Below, in pieces: positions 52,452-64,000 of a stretch of DNA of 64,000 bases; position 1 is the first letter of the stretch, and every line of letters begins with the position of its first letter. Both the position numbers and the translations under genes were made by a program. This stretch comes from CAMLIZ01 sp966212505 (GTDB lineage Bacteria; Pseudomonadota; Gammaproteobacteria; Burkholderiales; Burkholderiaceae_C). Below the pieces are notes generated by a model. The model saw nothing but the letters and a program-made list of their open reading frames with translations, was not told the origin of the DNA and ran no database searches. The stretch spans positions 1 to 64,000 of the forward strand of contig CBIHRS010000002.1 of assembly GCA_966212505.1 (NCBI GenBank). The letters run 5' to 3'.

Positions 52452-53771
52452 TCAGGCCTTGATCATCACGAGGCCGCTCCTGGGCGGCAGCTCGACCTGC
52501 TGCTCCTCGCGGCCGTTGTTGACCGCCGGATCCTGCGCGCCTGACAGGCGCCTGTAGCCGGTGCCGACATCGATGGTCAGCGGTGCATCGCCCGGGTTCA
52601 CCAGGACCAGGCCGTTGGTGTAGCGGCGCATCCAGGCGCCGCCGGCCGTGGCCGCCGAGGGCGGCGGCTCGGCCGGAGTGCCCAGCGGTGCCGAGAACTC
52701 GTCGGCCCAGTAGGGCCTGTCGGCGGCGTTGGAGACCGTGTAGGCGAAGTAGCCGTCTTCCAGCAGTGCCGATGCCAAGCCGTAGCGGAGCTGGGCGGGA
52801 TCCACCGAGCCAGCGCAGGTCTCGAAGACCACCGCGTGCGGTGCCGTGGTGTTGGCCAGTGTCGCGCGGTAGCGGGCCATCATGCCGTCCCAGCCGGACG
52901 AACTCTCCATCCTGGAGATGCATTCGTTGTAGGCGCCCTCGATCTGATCCTTGAACTCCGGCGAGTCCAGGTCGTTGTCGGCATTGCCGATGACCTTGAG
53001 GCCCGGGTTCGCCGCCCGCAGCGCGTTCCAGTAGTTGACGAACCCCGTGCGGAAGGCCGCCATGATGGCGGGGTCGCTTCCCGACTGGTTGCTGCCGATG
53101 CGCATCAGGTCGGCGTCATAGCGGGGCCTGTACATCACGTTGTCATTGAACACATAGTCCAACCCCGAGAGCGGCCGGAAGAACTGCGCCGTGTCGTAGG
53201 CGGCCTTCCATTGGGGCCAGCGCCGGCCTTCGGCGTCGGTCGGTGCCCAGCCGGTGATGTTGACGTCGTCGTTGCCGTATTGATCGGTCCATCGCACGTG
53301 CTGGCCCTGCGCGTCGAGCGCCCACCAGCCGTTGTCGGTGAGTGCGCGATAGGCCGCGTAGCTGTCGCTCGCCACCTCCGGGCTCGAGGACCATTCGTTG
53401 AGCACGATGTACTGGGCGAGCTGGATCTTCGGGTTGGCCGCGCGAAGGTCGTTGATCATGCCCTGCATGTAGTTCAGGCCCATGCTGGGGTACATGTTCA
53501 GCACCACCAGCGCAAAGCGGCTCACCAGCGGGCGGTTCTCGGGCGCGATCTTCAGGTAGGCGATCGCCGCCACGCGGGAGGCGGCGGTCTCGGGTTCCGG
53601 GGATCCGACGATGGGGATGGCGCGCTGCGCCTGCGCGTTGGGGCCTTGTGCGCTCGCGGAGGGCTCGCGCCCACCGCCGCATCCGCTCAACGCGGCGCAT
53701 GACAGGGCGCCGATGATCGTGGCCATCGCTATGGCCTGCCGCTGTGGGCTTCTTGCGGTCGATTGCTTCAT
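52452..53771 (-). CDS. Putative glycoside hydrolase-like lipoprotein (GHL15-like)
   Basis: A 439-residue protein with a lipoprotein signal (LSCAALSGC, Cys about 31). The rest looks like a TIM barrel: RFALVVLNMYPSMGLNYMQGMINDLRAANPKIQLAQYIVLNEW, DYVFNDNVMYRPRYDADL, RAANPGLKVIGNADND, and APHAVVFETCAGSVDPAQLRYGLASALLEDGYFAYT. This matches my recollection of the hypothetical glycosyl hydrolase 15 group; no activity is known to me. A small beta domain closes the protein. It converges on the chemoreceptor gene with 28 nt between. Confidence 0.6.
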   Translation of the reverse strand: MKQSTARSPQRQAIAMATIIGALSCAALSGCGGGREPSASAQGPNAQAQRAIPIVGSPEPETAASRVAAIAYLKIAPENRPLVSRFALVVLNMYPSMGLNYMQGMINDLRAANPKIQLAQYIVLNEWSSSPEVASDSYAAYRALTDNGWWALDAQGQHVRWTDQYGNDDVNITGWAPTDAEGRRWPQWKAAYDTAQFFRPLSGLDYVFNDNVMYRPRYDADLMRIGSNQSGSDPAIMAAFRTGFVNYWNALRAANPGLKVIGNADNDLDSPEFKDQIEGAYNECISRMESSSGWDGMMARYRATLANTTAPHAVVFETCAGSVDPAQLRYGLASALLEDGYFAYTVSNAADRPYWADEFSAPLGTPAEPPPSAATAGGAWMRRYTNGLVLVNPGDAPLTIDVGTGYRRLSGAQDPAVNNGREEQQVELPPRSGLVMIKA

Positions 53772-53885
53772 GTGCCGGGTTATAGCGACGATGCGAACGA
53801 CCCTTGCCACAGAGTGCAACGAGATGCCCGGCCCCCGCGCAAACACCAGTACGAGGCCGGGTTCGGGCGCGTAGCATCCACTGCC

Positions 53886-54284
53886 ATGGAGCCGCAGTCC
53901 AAGCTCAAAGGTGCACGCATCCTCCTGGTCGAGGACAACGAGATCAACCGCGAGGTCGCGATGGAATTGCTGCGCGACGAGGGAATCGTCGTTGCCGTGG
54001 CGGTCGATGGGCTCGAGGCGCTGGAGATGCTGGCACGCGAGTGCTTCGACGGGGTGTTGATGGACTGCCGGATGCCGAAGCTCGATGGCTTCGCGGTCAC
54101 GCGCGAATTGCGCGGGCGGCTCGGGCTGCGTGAGCTGCCGGTCATCGCGATGACCGCCAGTGCGATGCCCGGCGATCGCGAGAATGCGCTGGCGGCGGGC
54201 ATGAACGACCATGTCGCCAAGCCGATCGACATCGATCTGCTGCTGGACACGCTGGCGAGGTGGATCGTCCGGCCGGGCGGATGA
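53886..54284 (+). CDS. Single-domain response regulator
   Basis: A 132-residue receiver with no output domain: acidic pocket VEDNEIN, phospho-acceptor Asp60 (DGVLMDCRMPKLDG), switch residue in AMTASA, and lysine in HVAKPID. It could relay phosphate between the hybrid or sensorless kinases nearby (55033, 57976) and other partners. It opens a short plus-strand group of three signalling genes; the next start is 33 nt on. Confidence 0.88.
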   Translation: MEPQSKLKGARILLVEDNEINREVAMELLRDEGIVVAVAVDGLEALEMLARECFDGVLMDCRMPKLDGFAVTRELRGRLGLRELPVIAMTASAMPGDRENALAAGMNDHVAKPIDIDLLLDTLARWIVRPGG

Positions 54285-54317
54285 TGTTCGCGCCGCCGCG
54301 GGCGCTACTATTGCAGG

Positions 54318-55010
54318 GTGAGTGCCTTTCCCTCGACCGTCGCGATCATCGACGACGACCGTGAATACGCCGACTACCTGGCCCAGTTCCTGCGCGGACG
54401 GGGCGTCGACGTGACCGTGTTCCACGACAGCGACGAGTTCCTCACCTCGCCGGCGGCCTTCAATTTCGAGTTCTGCGTGGTCGACCTCACGCTGCCCGGC
54501 GTCGACGGCGTCGACCTCGTGCGCCTGATCCGGCGCAAGGGTGCGGCAGGTGTCGTCGTTGTCTCGGGACGGGTCGGCAATGAGGTGTTCGACGAGGTGC
54601 TGCGCGCCGGTGCCGACATGTACCTGATGAAGCCAGTGCGCTTCGAGCAGGTGGCGCTGGCGATCGAGGCGGTGCAGCGCCGCATCAATTCGCACCGTGC
54701 CGAGGCCAGCGTCTGGAAGCTCGAGCGTGCGGCGCGCAAGCTCGTCGCGCCCGAGGGCACGCGCATCGACCTCAGCGAGAACGACGCGGCGCTGGTCGAA
54801 TGCTTCGTCGCGGCGCAGGGCGCTACCGTCACGCGGGCCGAGCTGTGCGAGCGCCTGGGACGCGATCCGCAGGCCGAGGCCGACAACCTGCTGCATGCCG
54901 CGATCTACCGGCTGCGGCGCCGCATCGAGCGGGCGTCGCCGTCGATGGTGCCGCTGCAGTCGGAGGCGAAGGTGGGCTACACCTTCCGCGGGCGCCTGGT
55001 CGCGGTGTGA
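54318..55010 (+). CDS. Response regulator with OmpR-type DNA-binding domain
   Basis: A 230-residue protein: receiver about 1-120 with the acidic pocket IDDDRE, Asp56 (VVDLTLPG) and Lys105 (YLMKPV), followed by a winged-helix output domain (SENDAALVECFVAAQGATVTRAELCERLGRDPQAEADNLLHAAIYRLRRRIE). The start is GTG at 54318. Its partner is probably the kinase gene starting 22 nt after its stop. Confidence 0.88.
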   Translation: MSAFPSTVAIIDDDREYADYLAQFLRGRGVDVTVFHDSDEFLTSPAAFNFEFCVVDLTLPGVDGVDLVRLIRRKGAAGVVVVSGRVGNEVFDEVLRAGADMYLMKPVRFEQVALAIEAVQRRINSHRAEASVWKLERAARKLVAPEGTRIDLSENDAALVECFVAAQGATVTRAELCERLGRDPQAEADNLLHAAIYRLRRRIERASPSMVPLQSEAKVGYTFRGRLVAV

Positions 55011-55032
55011 CGGAGTGCGTGGCGTGGAGACC

Positions 55033-56211
55033 ATGGAGCCCGCCGGCACCATCCTCGCCATCGATGACCAGCCGGTCAACCTGCGGCTGCTGGTCGAGAC
55101 GCTGGAGGAGCAGGGCTACGAGGTGGTGATCGCCCAGGAGGGCGAAGAGGGCATCGAGCGTGCCGAGCTCGTGCGCCCCGACCTGATCCTGCTCGACGTG
55201 CAGATGCCCGGCATCGACGGCTACGAGACCTGCCGGCGCCTGAAGGCGCGCAGCGCCACCGCGGACGTCCCGGTGGTCTTCATGTCGGCTCTGACCGATG
55301 TCCACGACAAGCTCGCCGGCTTCGCAGCCGGCGGCGTCGACTACGTGACCAAGCCGGTCGACGGTGCCGAGGTGTCGGCGCGCATCCGCACCCATCTCCA
55401 GCTCGACCGGTTGCGGCGCGAGCTGGAGCGCAAGAACGTCGAGCTGGCCCAGCTCGCCGAGGAGCGCGCGCGGCGCCTGCAGGTGGAAGGCGAATCGGCC
55501 GCGCTGCGGAGGCTGCTCGAGGAGCGCGAGGAAATGATGCGGCTGCTGGCGCACGAGGTGCGGCAGCCGCTGAACAATGCCTCGGCCGCGCTGGCCGGCG
55601 CCAGCGCCGCGATCCAGGCGCAGGGCGAGACGGTGGGCGAGCAGGTGCGCACGCCGCTGGTCCGCGCGCAGCACGTGCTCGACGAGGTGATCGGCACGTT
55701 GAACAATGCGCTCGCCGCCGCCACGCTGCTGGCTACCGCGGCGCCGCTGGCGCTGGCCGACACCGATGTCGACATCCTCGTCCACCTGGTGCTGCACGAC
55801 ATCGCGCCCGACGACCGGCTGCGCATCTCCATCGACGCGGGCAGCGGTGCGCGCACCGTGCGGCTGCAACCGGTGCTGATGCGGCTGGCCCTGTGCAACC
55901 TGCTGCGCAACGCGCTGGCCTATTCGCCGACGGACAGCCCGGTGTGCCTGCGCATCGCCGATTCCGATGATCCGCTGGCCATCGTGTTCGAGGTGGCTGA
56001 CCAGGGCGAGGGCATCCCCGAAGAACTGCGGCCGCGGCTGTTCGACAAGGGCTCGCGCGGGCGCAACGCGCTGGGTCGCCCCGGCGCGGGCCTGGGCCTG
56101 TACATCGTGCGCAAGGTGGTCGAGCTGCACGGCGGGCGTATCGACGTGGAGCCCAACACGCCTTGCGGCAGCCTCATCCGCCTGGTGCTGCCGCAAGGCC
56201 AGGAGGCCTGA
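55033..56211 (+). CDS. Receiver-histidine kinase without sensor domain
   Basis: A 392-residue protein: receiver about 5-120 with Asp55 (LLDVQMPG) and Lys (VTKPVD), a coiled coil about 125-170, then a kinase core with the H-box LLAHEVRQPLNNASAALAGA (His174), N-box LCNLLRNALAYSP, G1 VADQGEGIP and G2 GRPGAGLGLYIVRK. With no membrane segment, it should be a soluble kinase controlled by phosphorylation of its own receiver. ATG 55033 is used; a GTG at 55024 is possible. It converges on the receptor gene ending at 56230. Confidence 0.88.
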   Translation: MEPAGTILAIDDQPVNLRLLVETLEEQGYEVVIAQEGEEGIERAELVRPDLILLDVQMPGIDGYETCRRLKARSATADVPVVFMSALTDVHDKLAGFAAGGVDYVTKPVDGAEVSARIRTHLQLDRLRRELERKNVELAQLAEERARRLQVEGESAALRRLLEEREEMMRLLAHEVRQPLNNASAALAGASAAIQAQGETVGEQVRTPLVRAQHVLDEVIGTLNNALAAATLLATAAPLALADTDVDILVHLVLHDIAPDDRLRISIDAGSGARTVRLQPVLMRLALCNLLRNALAYSPTDSPVCLRIADSDDPLAIVFEVADQGEGIPEELRPRLFDKGSRGRNALGRPGAGLGLYIVRKVVELHGGRIDVEPNTPCGSLIRLVLPQGQEA

Positions 56212-56229
56212 GGCCTCGACTGCCGGCGC

Positions 56230-57786
56230 TCAGCCCGCGAGCTTGAATACGCTCACCGATTCGAGCAGCCGCAGGCCGTTGGCCTTCAGGCTCTCGGAGG
56301 CGGCGGCCGATTCCTCGACCAGCGCCGCGTTCTGCTGTGTCGTGTGGTCGAGCTGCGTCACGGCGGTGTTGATCTGCGAGATGCCGCTGCTCTGCTCGTG
56401 GGTGGCCGCGCTGATCTCGTTGATCAGCGTGCTCACGCGCTGCACGTGCGCGACGATGTCGTTCATCGTCGCGCCGGCATCGTTGACCAGGCGCGAGCCG
56501 TCGTCCACCTTGCCCAGGCTGTCGTGGATCAGGCTCTTGATCTCGCGCGCCGCGGTGGCGCTGCGCTGGGCCAGGCCGCGCACCTCGCCCGCCACCACTG
56601 CGAAGCCGCGGCCCTGCTCGCCGGCACGCGCGGCCTCCACCGCCGCGTTGAGCGCGAGGATGTTGGTCTGGAAGGCAATGCCGTCGATCACGCTGGTGAT
56701 GTCGGCAATGCGCCGGCTGGCCTCGCTGATGTCGGCCATGGTGCTGACCACCTGTTCCACCACCTCGCCGCCGCGCCGGGCCACGCTCGAGGCGCCGTTG
56801 GCCACCTCGTTGGCTTCGGAGGTGGTGCCGGCGTTGTTGCGTACGGCCGAGGTCATCTGTTCTACCGAGGCGGCGGTCTGCTGCAGGCTCGAGGCCTGCT
56901 CTTCGGTGCGCGAGCTGAGATCGAGGTTGCCCTGGGCGATCTGGCTGGAGGCGGTGGCCACCGATTCGGCGCTGGCCCGCACCTCCTGCACCACTTTGCA
57001 CAGCGCAGCCTGCATACGGCCCACGTCGGCCAGGATGCTCCTGCAATCGCCCGGCTTCAGCGCCACCGGCGTCGACAGGTCGCCGGCGGCGATGCGCGCC
57101 ACCGCCGCACTCACTTCCGCGGGCTCGCCGCCGATGGTGCCCAGCACGCTGCGGCAGATCAGCAGGGCCAGCACGATGGCGGCCGTCAACGCCGCGGCGG
57201 AGATCCCGATCATCCAGGCGCGGGCCGAGGCGTAGTCGGCCTGGCTGGCGTGCACCGCCGCCTCGCTGCCCTCGACATTCAACTTCGCCCCCCGATCGAG
57301 CTCGAGCCGGGCCTCGTTGAACAGCGTCATCGCCTCGCCGAAGAGCAGCGCCTCGGCTTCCTCCACCTTGCCGGCCTGCGACAGCGGCAGTACCTGCTCC
57401 TGAACCAGCGCCTGGTAGCGCCGCCACTTGGCCTCGAAGCTGTCCCAGATCTTGCGTTCCTCCGGCGACGAGATCAGCTTGACGTAGGTGGCGCTGTGCT
57501 TGCGCAGGTTGCCCTGGCGTTCGGCCATCAGCTTGCTGACGCGCTCCAGCGCCTCCGCATCCCTGGCGATTCCCAGCCGCAGTTCTGCCAGGCGGATCAG
57601 CGCGACGTCTTCCGACAGGTCGCCCAGCACCTCGATGCTGGGCAGCCAGTTGGTGCCGATCTCCACGGTGTTGGCGTTCAGCGCGCTCAGCTTGGCCATG
57701 GCGATCATCGCCAGCAGGGCCATCAGGGCGCCGACGGACGCGAAGGCGGCAAGCAGCCGGGTGCGCAGGGTCAATGTCCGGATCAT
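56230..57786 (-). CDS. Methyl-accepting chemotaxis protein with four-helix-bundle sensor
   Basis: A 518-residue receptor: helix 1 about 9-32, a periplasmic 4HB_MCP domain (LRLGIARDAEALERVSKLMAERQGNLRKHSATYVKLI), helix 2 about 192-212, and HAMP. The signalling tip is IDGIAFQTNILALNAAVEAARAGEQGRGFAVVAGEVRGLAQRSATAAREIKSLI, near-identical over the tip to the receptor at 50879. Ligand unknown. The start at 57786 gives a normal N terminus MIRTLTLRTRLLAAFASVG. Confidence 0.92.
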   Translation of the reverse strand: MIRTLTLRTRLLAAFASVGALMALLAMIAMAKLSALNANTVEIGTNWLPSIEVLGDLSEDVALIRLAELRLGIARDAEALERVSKLMAERQGNLRKHSATYVKLISSPEERKIWDSFEAKWRRYQALVQEQVLPLSQAGKVEEAEALLFGEAMTLFNEARLELDRGAKLNVEGSEAAVHASQADYASARAWMIGISAAALTAAIVLALLICRSVLGTIGGEPAEVSAAVARIAAGDLSTPVALKPGDCRSILADVGRMQAALCKVVQEVRASAESVATASSQIAQGNLDLSSRTEEQASSLQQTAASVEQMTSAVRNNAGTTSEANEVANGASSVARRGGEVVEQVVSTMADISEASRRIADITSVIDGIAFQTNILALNAAVEAARAGEQGRGFAVVAGEVRGLAQRSATAAREIKSLIHDSLGKVDDGSRLVNDAGATMNDIVAHVQRVSTLINEISAATHEQSSGISQINTAVTQLDHTTQQNAALVEESAAASESLKANGLRLLESVSVFKLAG

Positions 57787-57975
57787 GGGAGGCTCCTGAT
57801 CGAGCGTCGGCCGCCATGTGGGTCCGGCGAGTGCCCGTTGCGACCGTCGGCGGACACCGTCTTGCCGGGCGATCCGCGATGCCGCGCGATCACCCTCAGC
57901 CCGTGTTTTCGGGTGGGTTGATGATCGACTTAATCAGAAATGATCAATTGACGGAAGTGTGACCCAAATTGCACG

Positions 57976-61194
<3,219 letters not shown>

Positions 61195-61303
61195 GCTCCG
61201 CGCTCAGGGGTCGGCATTTCGAAGGCTCCCTGGCCGTCATTGTTCCGTCAAAACTGGCGGGCGTGTTGACAAATCTCCACCCTGCCGGAAAGAACGAACA
61301 CCC

Positions 61304-61876
61304 TCAGGTGCAGGCCGGCTCGAACCTGGCCTCGGCGGCGGGTGCCCAGAGCGGCAGCAGCGAATCGGAGATCTCGAGCATGCCGTCGACGCAGCCGGGG
61401 TCGAACTGGCGGCCGCGCTGCGAGCGCAGGTAGCTCATGACTTCGTCCAGGCTCCAGGCCGGCTTGTAGGCGCGCATGCTGGCCAGCGCATCCACCACGT
61501 CGGCGATGCTGACGATGCGCACCGGCAGCGGTATGTCGCGGCCCGCGAGGCCGTAGGGATAGCCCTGGCCGTTCCACCATTCGTGGTGCAGCAGCGCCAC
61601 GACGACGTCGAGCGTGGGCGTGTCGGCGCGGTGCCGCTGCATCGACAGCAGTCGCGATGCACCGCGCGCGCAGTGCTGTTCGACATGGCGGCGCTCGGCG
61701 GCGGTGAGGCCGTGGGGCTTGTCGAGCAGCCCGGGCGCGAGGAAGTATTTGCCGATGTCATGGGTGCGCGCGGCAGCCTCGATGTCATGGACCTGCGGCA
61801 TCGCCAGGCCGAAGTGGCGAGCCAGCCGACCGGCGAGCCAGGCAGTTCGAACGCCGTGCGATTCGAGGTCTTCCAT
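61304..61876 (-). CDS. HD-GYP domain protein (probable c-di-GMP phosphodiesterase)
   Basis: A 190-residue stand-alone HD-GYP domain: THDIGK (His39, Asp40, Lys43), HVEQHCARGASRLL, HHEWWNGQGYPYGL (His97, His98, GYP 105-107) and SIADVVDALASMRAYKPAW. The usual HHExxDGxGYP Asp is Asn102, an occasional variant. No sensor domain is attached. It should hydrolyse cyclic di-GMP and would oppose the cyclase at 1342. The ATG is 10 nt after the stop of the upstream winged-helix gene, so the three minus-strand genes from 64000 may form one unit. Confidence 0.88.
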   Translation of the reverse strand: MEDLESHGVRTAWLAGRLARHFGLAMPQVHDIEAAARTHDIGKYFLAPGLLDKPHGLTAAERRHVEQHCARGASRLLSMQRHRADTPTLDVVVALLHHEWWNGQGYPYGLAGRDIPLPVRIVSIADVVDALASMRAYKPAWSLDEVMSYLRSQRGRQFDPGCVDGMLEISDSLLPLWAPAAEARFEPACT

Positions 61877-61885
61877 GTCGCCGGA

Positions 61886-62857
61886 TCATCCTTCGAGCGG
61901 CTCCTGAAGACATGACGAAGGACTGACCTGCGGATGACGGTTGCCGTCGTCGAGCATCGCCTGCACCCTCAGCAGTTCGACGCGTGCCGGCGCATGCAGA
62001 GGCTCGATGTCGAGCACGACCTTGAGCAGCCGCAGCGCCTGCTGCCAGCGTTGCTCGGCGCTGGCCTGCAGCGCACGGGCCAGCAGCTGCGCGGCCCATG
62101 GGTCGAGCGAGTCGATCGCTTCGACACGCCAAGGGCTGCGAGGCAGCAGCTGCTGCACCAGCTGCCGCGCCAGCCCGTGGCCCAGGCTCACGGGGTCGGG
62201 CGCATGCACCGTGCCGGCCATGCTGCCGGGCTGCGTGAGCAGCTCGTAGTCGAGCCGGTAGTCGTGGCCGCTTCGGAAGATGCGCGTCTGCACCACATGC
62301 TGCACACCGGCGAGACGCTGCAGCGCCTCGGCCCGCGGCTGCGGATGAAGCCCGCCGGATCCGGGCTGCAGCATCGCGGCCAGCGCATGCACCGGAACCG
62401 GCGCGAGCCGATGGTCGAGGGCCAGCGCGTTGCACACCAGCGACATCAGCCCGAGCGTGATCCAGTCGAGCGCCGGATCGCCGGTGAGGTTCTCGAACGG
62501 CAGCAGCGCCACCGACACCGGCATCGCGCTGCCCGCGATCGATGTCTCTGAGACTTCGCCGACGAAGTGGTAGCCGATGCGGTACACCGTATCGATCAGC
62601 GCGGGCCGGCCCTCGTCGCCGATCGCCTGCCGCGCCTTCACCACCGCGCGCGCGACGGAGCCGACCGAGACGAACTCGCCGGCCCAGAGTTCGTCGAGCA
62701 GCTCGTCCTTGGGCACCACCCGATGGCGGTGGCGCAGCAGATACACCAGCAGGTCGAACGGCCGCGGCTCCAGCGGCCGGGGCAGGCCGTCGAGGCGGAT
62801 CTCGCGCACGCCCACGTCGACTTCGCAGCGGCCGAACCGGAACAGCTGGGCCTGCAT
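61886..62857 (-). CDS. Winged-helix regulator with TolB-like/TPR C-terminal region
   Basis: A 323-residue protein. The N-terminal OmpR-type winged helix has LFRFGRCEVDVGVREIRLDGLPRPLEPRPFDLLVYLLRHRHRVVPKDELLDELWAGEFVSVGSVARAVVKARQAIGDEG. It is followed by VALLPFENLTGDPALDWITLGLMSLVCNALA and a helical tail, as in soluble CadC-like regulators linked to TPR proteins. A GTG at 62872 would overlap the previous stop by 4 nt and is an alternative start. No receiver domain is present, so it is not a response regulator. The target is unknown. Confidence 0.8.
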   Translation of the reverse strand: MQAQLFRFGRCEVDVGVREIRLDGLPRPLEPRPFDLLVYLLRHRHRVVPKDELLDELWAGEFVSVGSVARAVVKARQAIGDEGRPALIDTVYRIGYHFVGEVSETSIAGSAMPVSVALLPFENLTGDPALDWITLGLMSLVCNALALDHRLAPVPVHALAAMLQPGSGGLHPQPRAEALQRLAGVQHVVQTRIFRSGHDYRLDYELLTQPGSMAGTVHAPDPVSLGHGLARQLVQQLLPRSPWRVEAIDSLDPWAAQLLARALQASAEQRWQQALRLLKVVLDIEPLHAPARVELLRVQAMLDDGNRHPQVSPSSCLQEPLEG

Positions 62858-62868
62858 GGCTCGGGCGT

Positions 62869-64000
62869 TCACAGGCGGCTGGCCAGGAAGCGGGCTGCGG
62901 GCAGCGGCGTGCCGGCGCGCACCGTGCCGCCCGCGATGCCGGCATAGAGCGCGCCGAGTCGCAGGAAATGGTCGTCGGCAGGCGGGGTGCCGGCCGCGTC
63001 CGCATAGCGCTGGTGCGCAGCGAGCGCGCCGGCCGCGTCGCCGCGTGCGCAGCGGATGCGCGCCCGCGTGGCCCAGGCCAGCGGCGTGTCGCCGAGCGGG
63101 CCGCGCACTTCGCCCAGCGTCTGCTCGGCTTCGGCGGGCCGGTCGGCCTCGGCATGCAGCCAGGCCGCATCGATGCAGGCCCAGGCCTGCCACAGCGGCG
63201 CGGCGCCGGACTGCCGCAGCCGGTCGAGCAGTGCCAGTGCCTGCGGTGCGTCGCCGCGCGCATGGGCCAGCAGCGCCGCGCAGTGCAGGGCCTGCAGGGC
63301 GAGTGCGGTGTTGTCGCTGTAGGGCGGGCGCGAGAGCCTGTCGAGCTCGGCTCGGGCCTCTTCGGCCTGGCCGCACAGCACCAGCGCATCGATCAGCCAG
63401 GGCAGCGTGGTCTGCTCCAGCAGTGCGCTGCCGGAGGCCCGCTGCACCTCGATCGCCTGGCGGAAGCCGTGGGCGGCTTCGTCGTGCCGGCCGAGGCTCG
63501 CGGCATGGTGGGCGCGGGCGTTCCACACCCCGTCGGGCCGACCCAGCTGTTCCGGGGGCGGCAGTGCCGAGATGATGCGGGCCAGCGCCTCCGGTGCCCG
63601 CACCAGGCGGTACAGCCAGCCGATGATGTGGGCGGTGCTGGCGGCGATCTGCCAGTCGCCCAGCGAAGCCGCGGTGCCGAAGCCTTCCTCGGCGAACGGC
63701 GCGGCCTCGGACAGGCGGCCCAGGTTGATCAGGTCGTAGGCGGCGTTGGCGCAGGCATCCACCAGGTAGCGGGGTGCTCGCAGCGCGCGGGCGCGGCGCA
63801 CCACCTCGCTCGAGAGCTCTACCGCCCGCTCCAGCTCACCACGGGTCGACGCGATGACGGCCTGCATGTTGAGGCCGGCGAGCGGCAGGATGCGGTTGCC
63901 GCTACCGTCGCAAAGCCGCTGCATGTGCTGCAGGCTGTGCTGCGCCGGCCCGAACTCGCGCAACTGCATCGACACGATGCCCTTGAGCAGCAGCGTGTGC
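62869..64000 (-). CDS. TPR-rich protein, partial (N terminus beyond the window)
   Basis: The reading frame is open to the right edge (upstream residues read HTLLLKGIVSMQLREFGPAQHS), so the visible 377 residues are the C-terminal part. They consist of repeated helical hairpins typical of TPR/SEL-like regions in large ATPase-type regulators (ERAVELSSEVVRRARALRAPRYLVDACANAAYDLINLGRLSEAAPFAEEGFGTA). The stop overlaps a possible GTG start of the winged-helix gene, suggesting the two work together. The nature of the missing N-terminal part is unknown. Confidence 0.7.
   Translation of the reverse strand, partial: HTLLLKGIVSMQLREFGPAQHSLQHMQRLCDGSGNRILPLAGLNMQAVIASTRGELERAVELSSEVVRRARALRAPRYLVDACANAAYDLINLGRLSEAAPFAEEGFGTAASLGDWQIAASTAHIIGWLYRLVRAPEALARIISALPPPEQLGRPDGVWNARAHHAASLGRHDEAAHGFRQAIEVQRASGSALLEQTTLPWLIDALVLCGQAEEARAELDRLSRPPYSDNTALALQALHCAALLAHARGDAPQALALLDRLRQSGAAPLWQAWACIDAAWLHAEADRPAEAEQTLGEVRGPLGDTPLAWATRARIRCARGDAAGALAAHQRYADAAGTPPADDHFLRLGALYAGIAGGTVRAGTPLPAARFLASRL

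Noticed and set aside
54345..54354. CGATCATCG-like sequence near the response regulator start
   Set aside because: It encodes the acidic pocket of the receiver domain (AIIDDD) and has no second arm.
57918..57927. TTGATGATCG resembling an operator arm
   Set aside because: No partner arm at the 9-nt spacing and no promoter in register.

Overview
The window is high-GC DNA (roughly 70 percent by eye) with dense, short-spaced operons and frequent GTG/ATG-TGA overlaps. The protocatechuate 4,5-cleavage genes, Omp32-type porins and orphan periplasmic binding proteins point to a betaproteobacterium of the order Burkholderiales (Comamonadaceae / Rubrivivax-Leptothrix neighbourhood). Placement rests on gene content only; no rRNA gene, tRNA gene, CRISPR array or insertion sequence was recognised.

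Region 1 (1-3165) holds the end of a probable chemoreceptor and a two-gene signalling pair: a periplasmic sugar-type binding protein overlapping a membrane diguanylate cyclase. Region 2 (3257-14779) is aromatic-acid catabolism. It has a detached second protocatechuate dioxygenase pair (ligB2-ligA2) with a divergent LysR gene. A second LysR gene then diverges from a plus-strand operon: a ModA-like protein, ligJ, ligK, a DUF1932-type dehydrogenase, ligI, ligA, ligB, ligC and an aldo/keto reductase. Together these carry protocatechuate to pyruvate plus oxaloacetate.

Region 3 (14798-25617, minus strand) reads as one long transcription unit: an AroE-like shikimate/quinate dehydrogenase, a complete liv-type ABC importer, a porin, a Gfo/Idh/MocA oxidoreductase, a VOC protein and a TIM-barrel protein that together resemble a split 3-dehydroshikimate dehydratase, and a second liv-type binding protein. 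It would import hydroaromatic acids (shikimate, quinate, dehydroshikimate) and convert them to protocatechuate for Region 2. A divergent IclR regulator sits at its head (25801-26580).

The most striking observation is a repeated regulatory module: two 10-bp inverted arms (CGATCATCGC, 9 bp, GCGATGATCG), then 21 nt (32 nt in one copy), then a TTG-N17-TATCGT-like promoter. It occurs before the AroE-like/liv operon, a large two-domain lipoprotein (26865), a small membrane protein (46669) and an MHS-family transporter (47068). A weaker copy, still in exact register, points antisense into ligB2 (3179-3257). This defines a probable local IclR regulon for uptake and use of hydroaromatic acids.

Region 4 (30238-45943) is a nucleotide/nucleoside scavenging island under a LacI-family regulator with visible GCAAACGTTTGC operators: ribokinase, nucleosidase, 5'-nucleotidase lipoprotein, porin, BMP-type nucleoside ABC importer, adenine/adenosine deaminase, nucleoside hydrolase, and a second BMP protein placed directly before a chemoreceptor. 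Region 5 (45956-50572) holds two paralogous small membrane proteins, the transporter, and a compositionally unusual lipoprotein with an alpha/beta-hydrolase core. Region 6 (50879-64000) is signal transduction: PAS and 4HB chemoreceptors, response regulators, two histidine kinases, an HD-GYP phosphodiesterase and a winged-helix/TPR regulator pair running off the right edge, with one GHL15-like lipoprotein among them.
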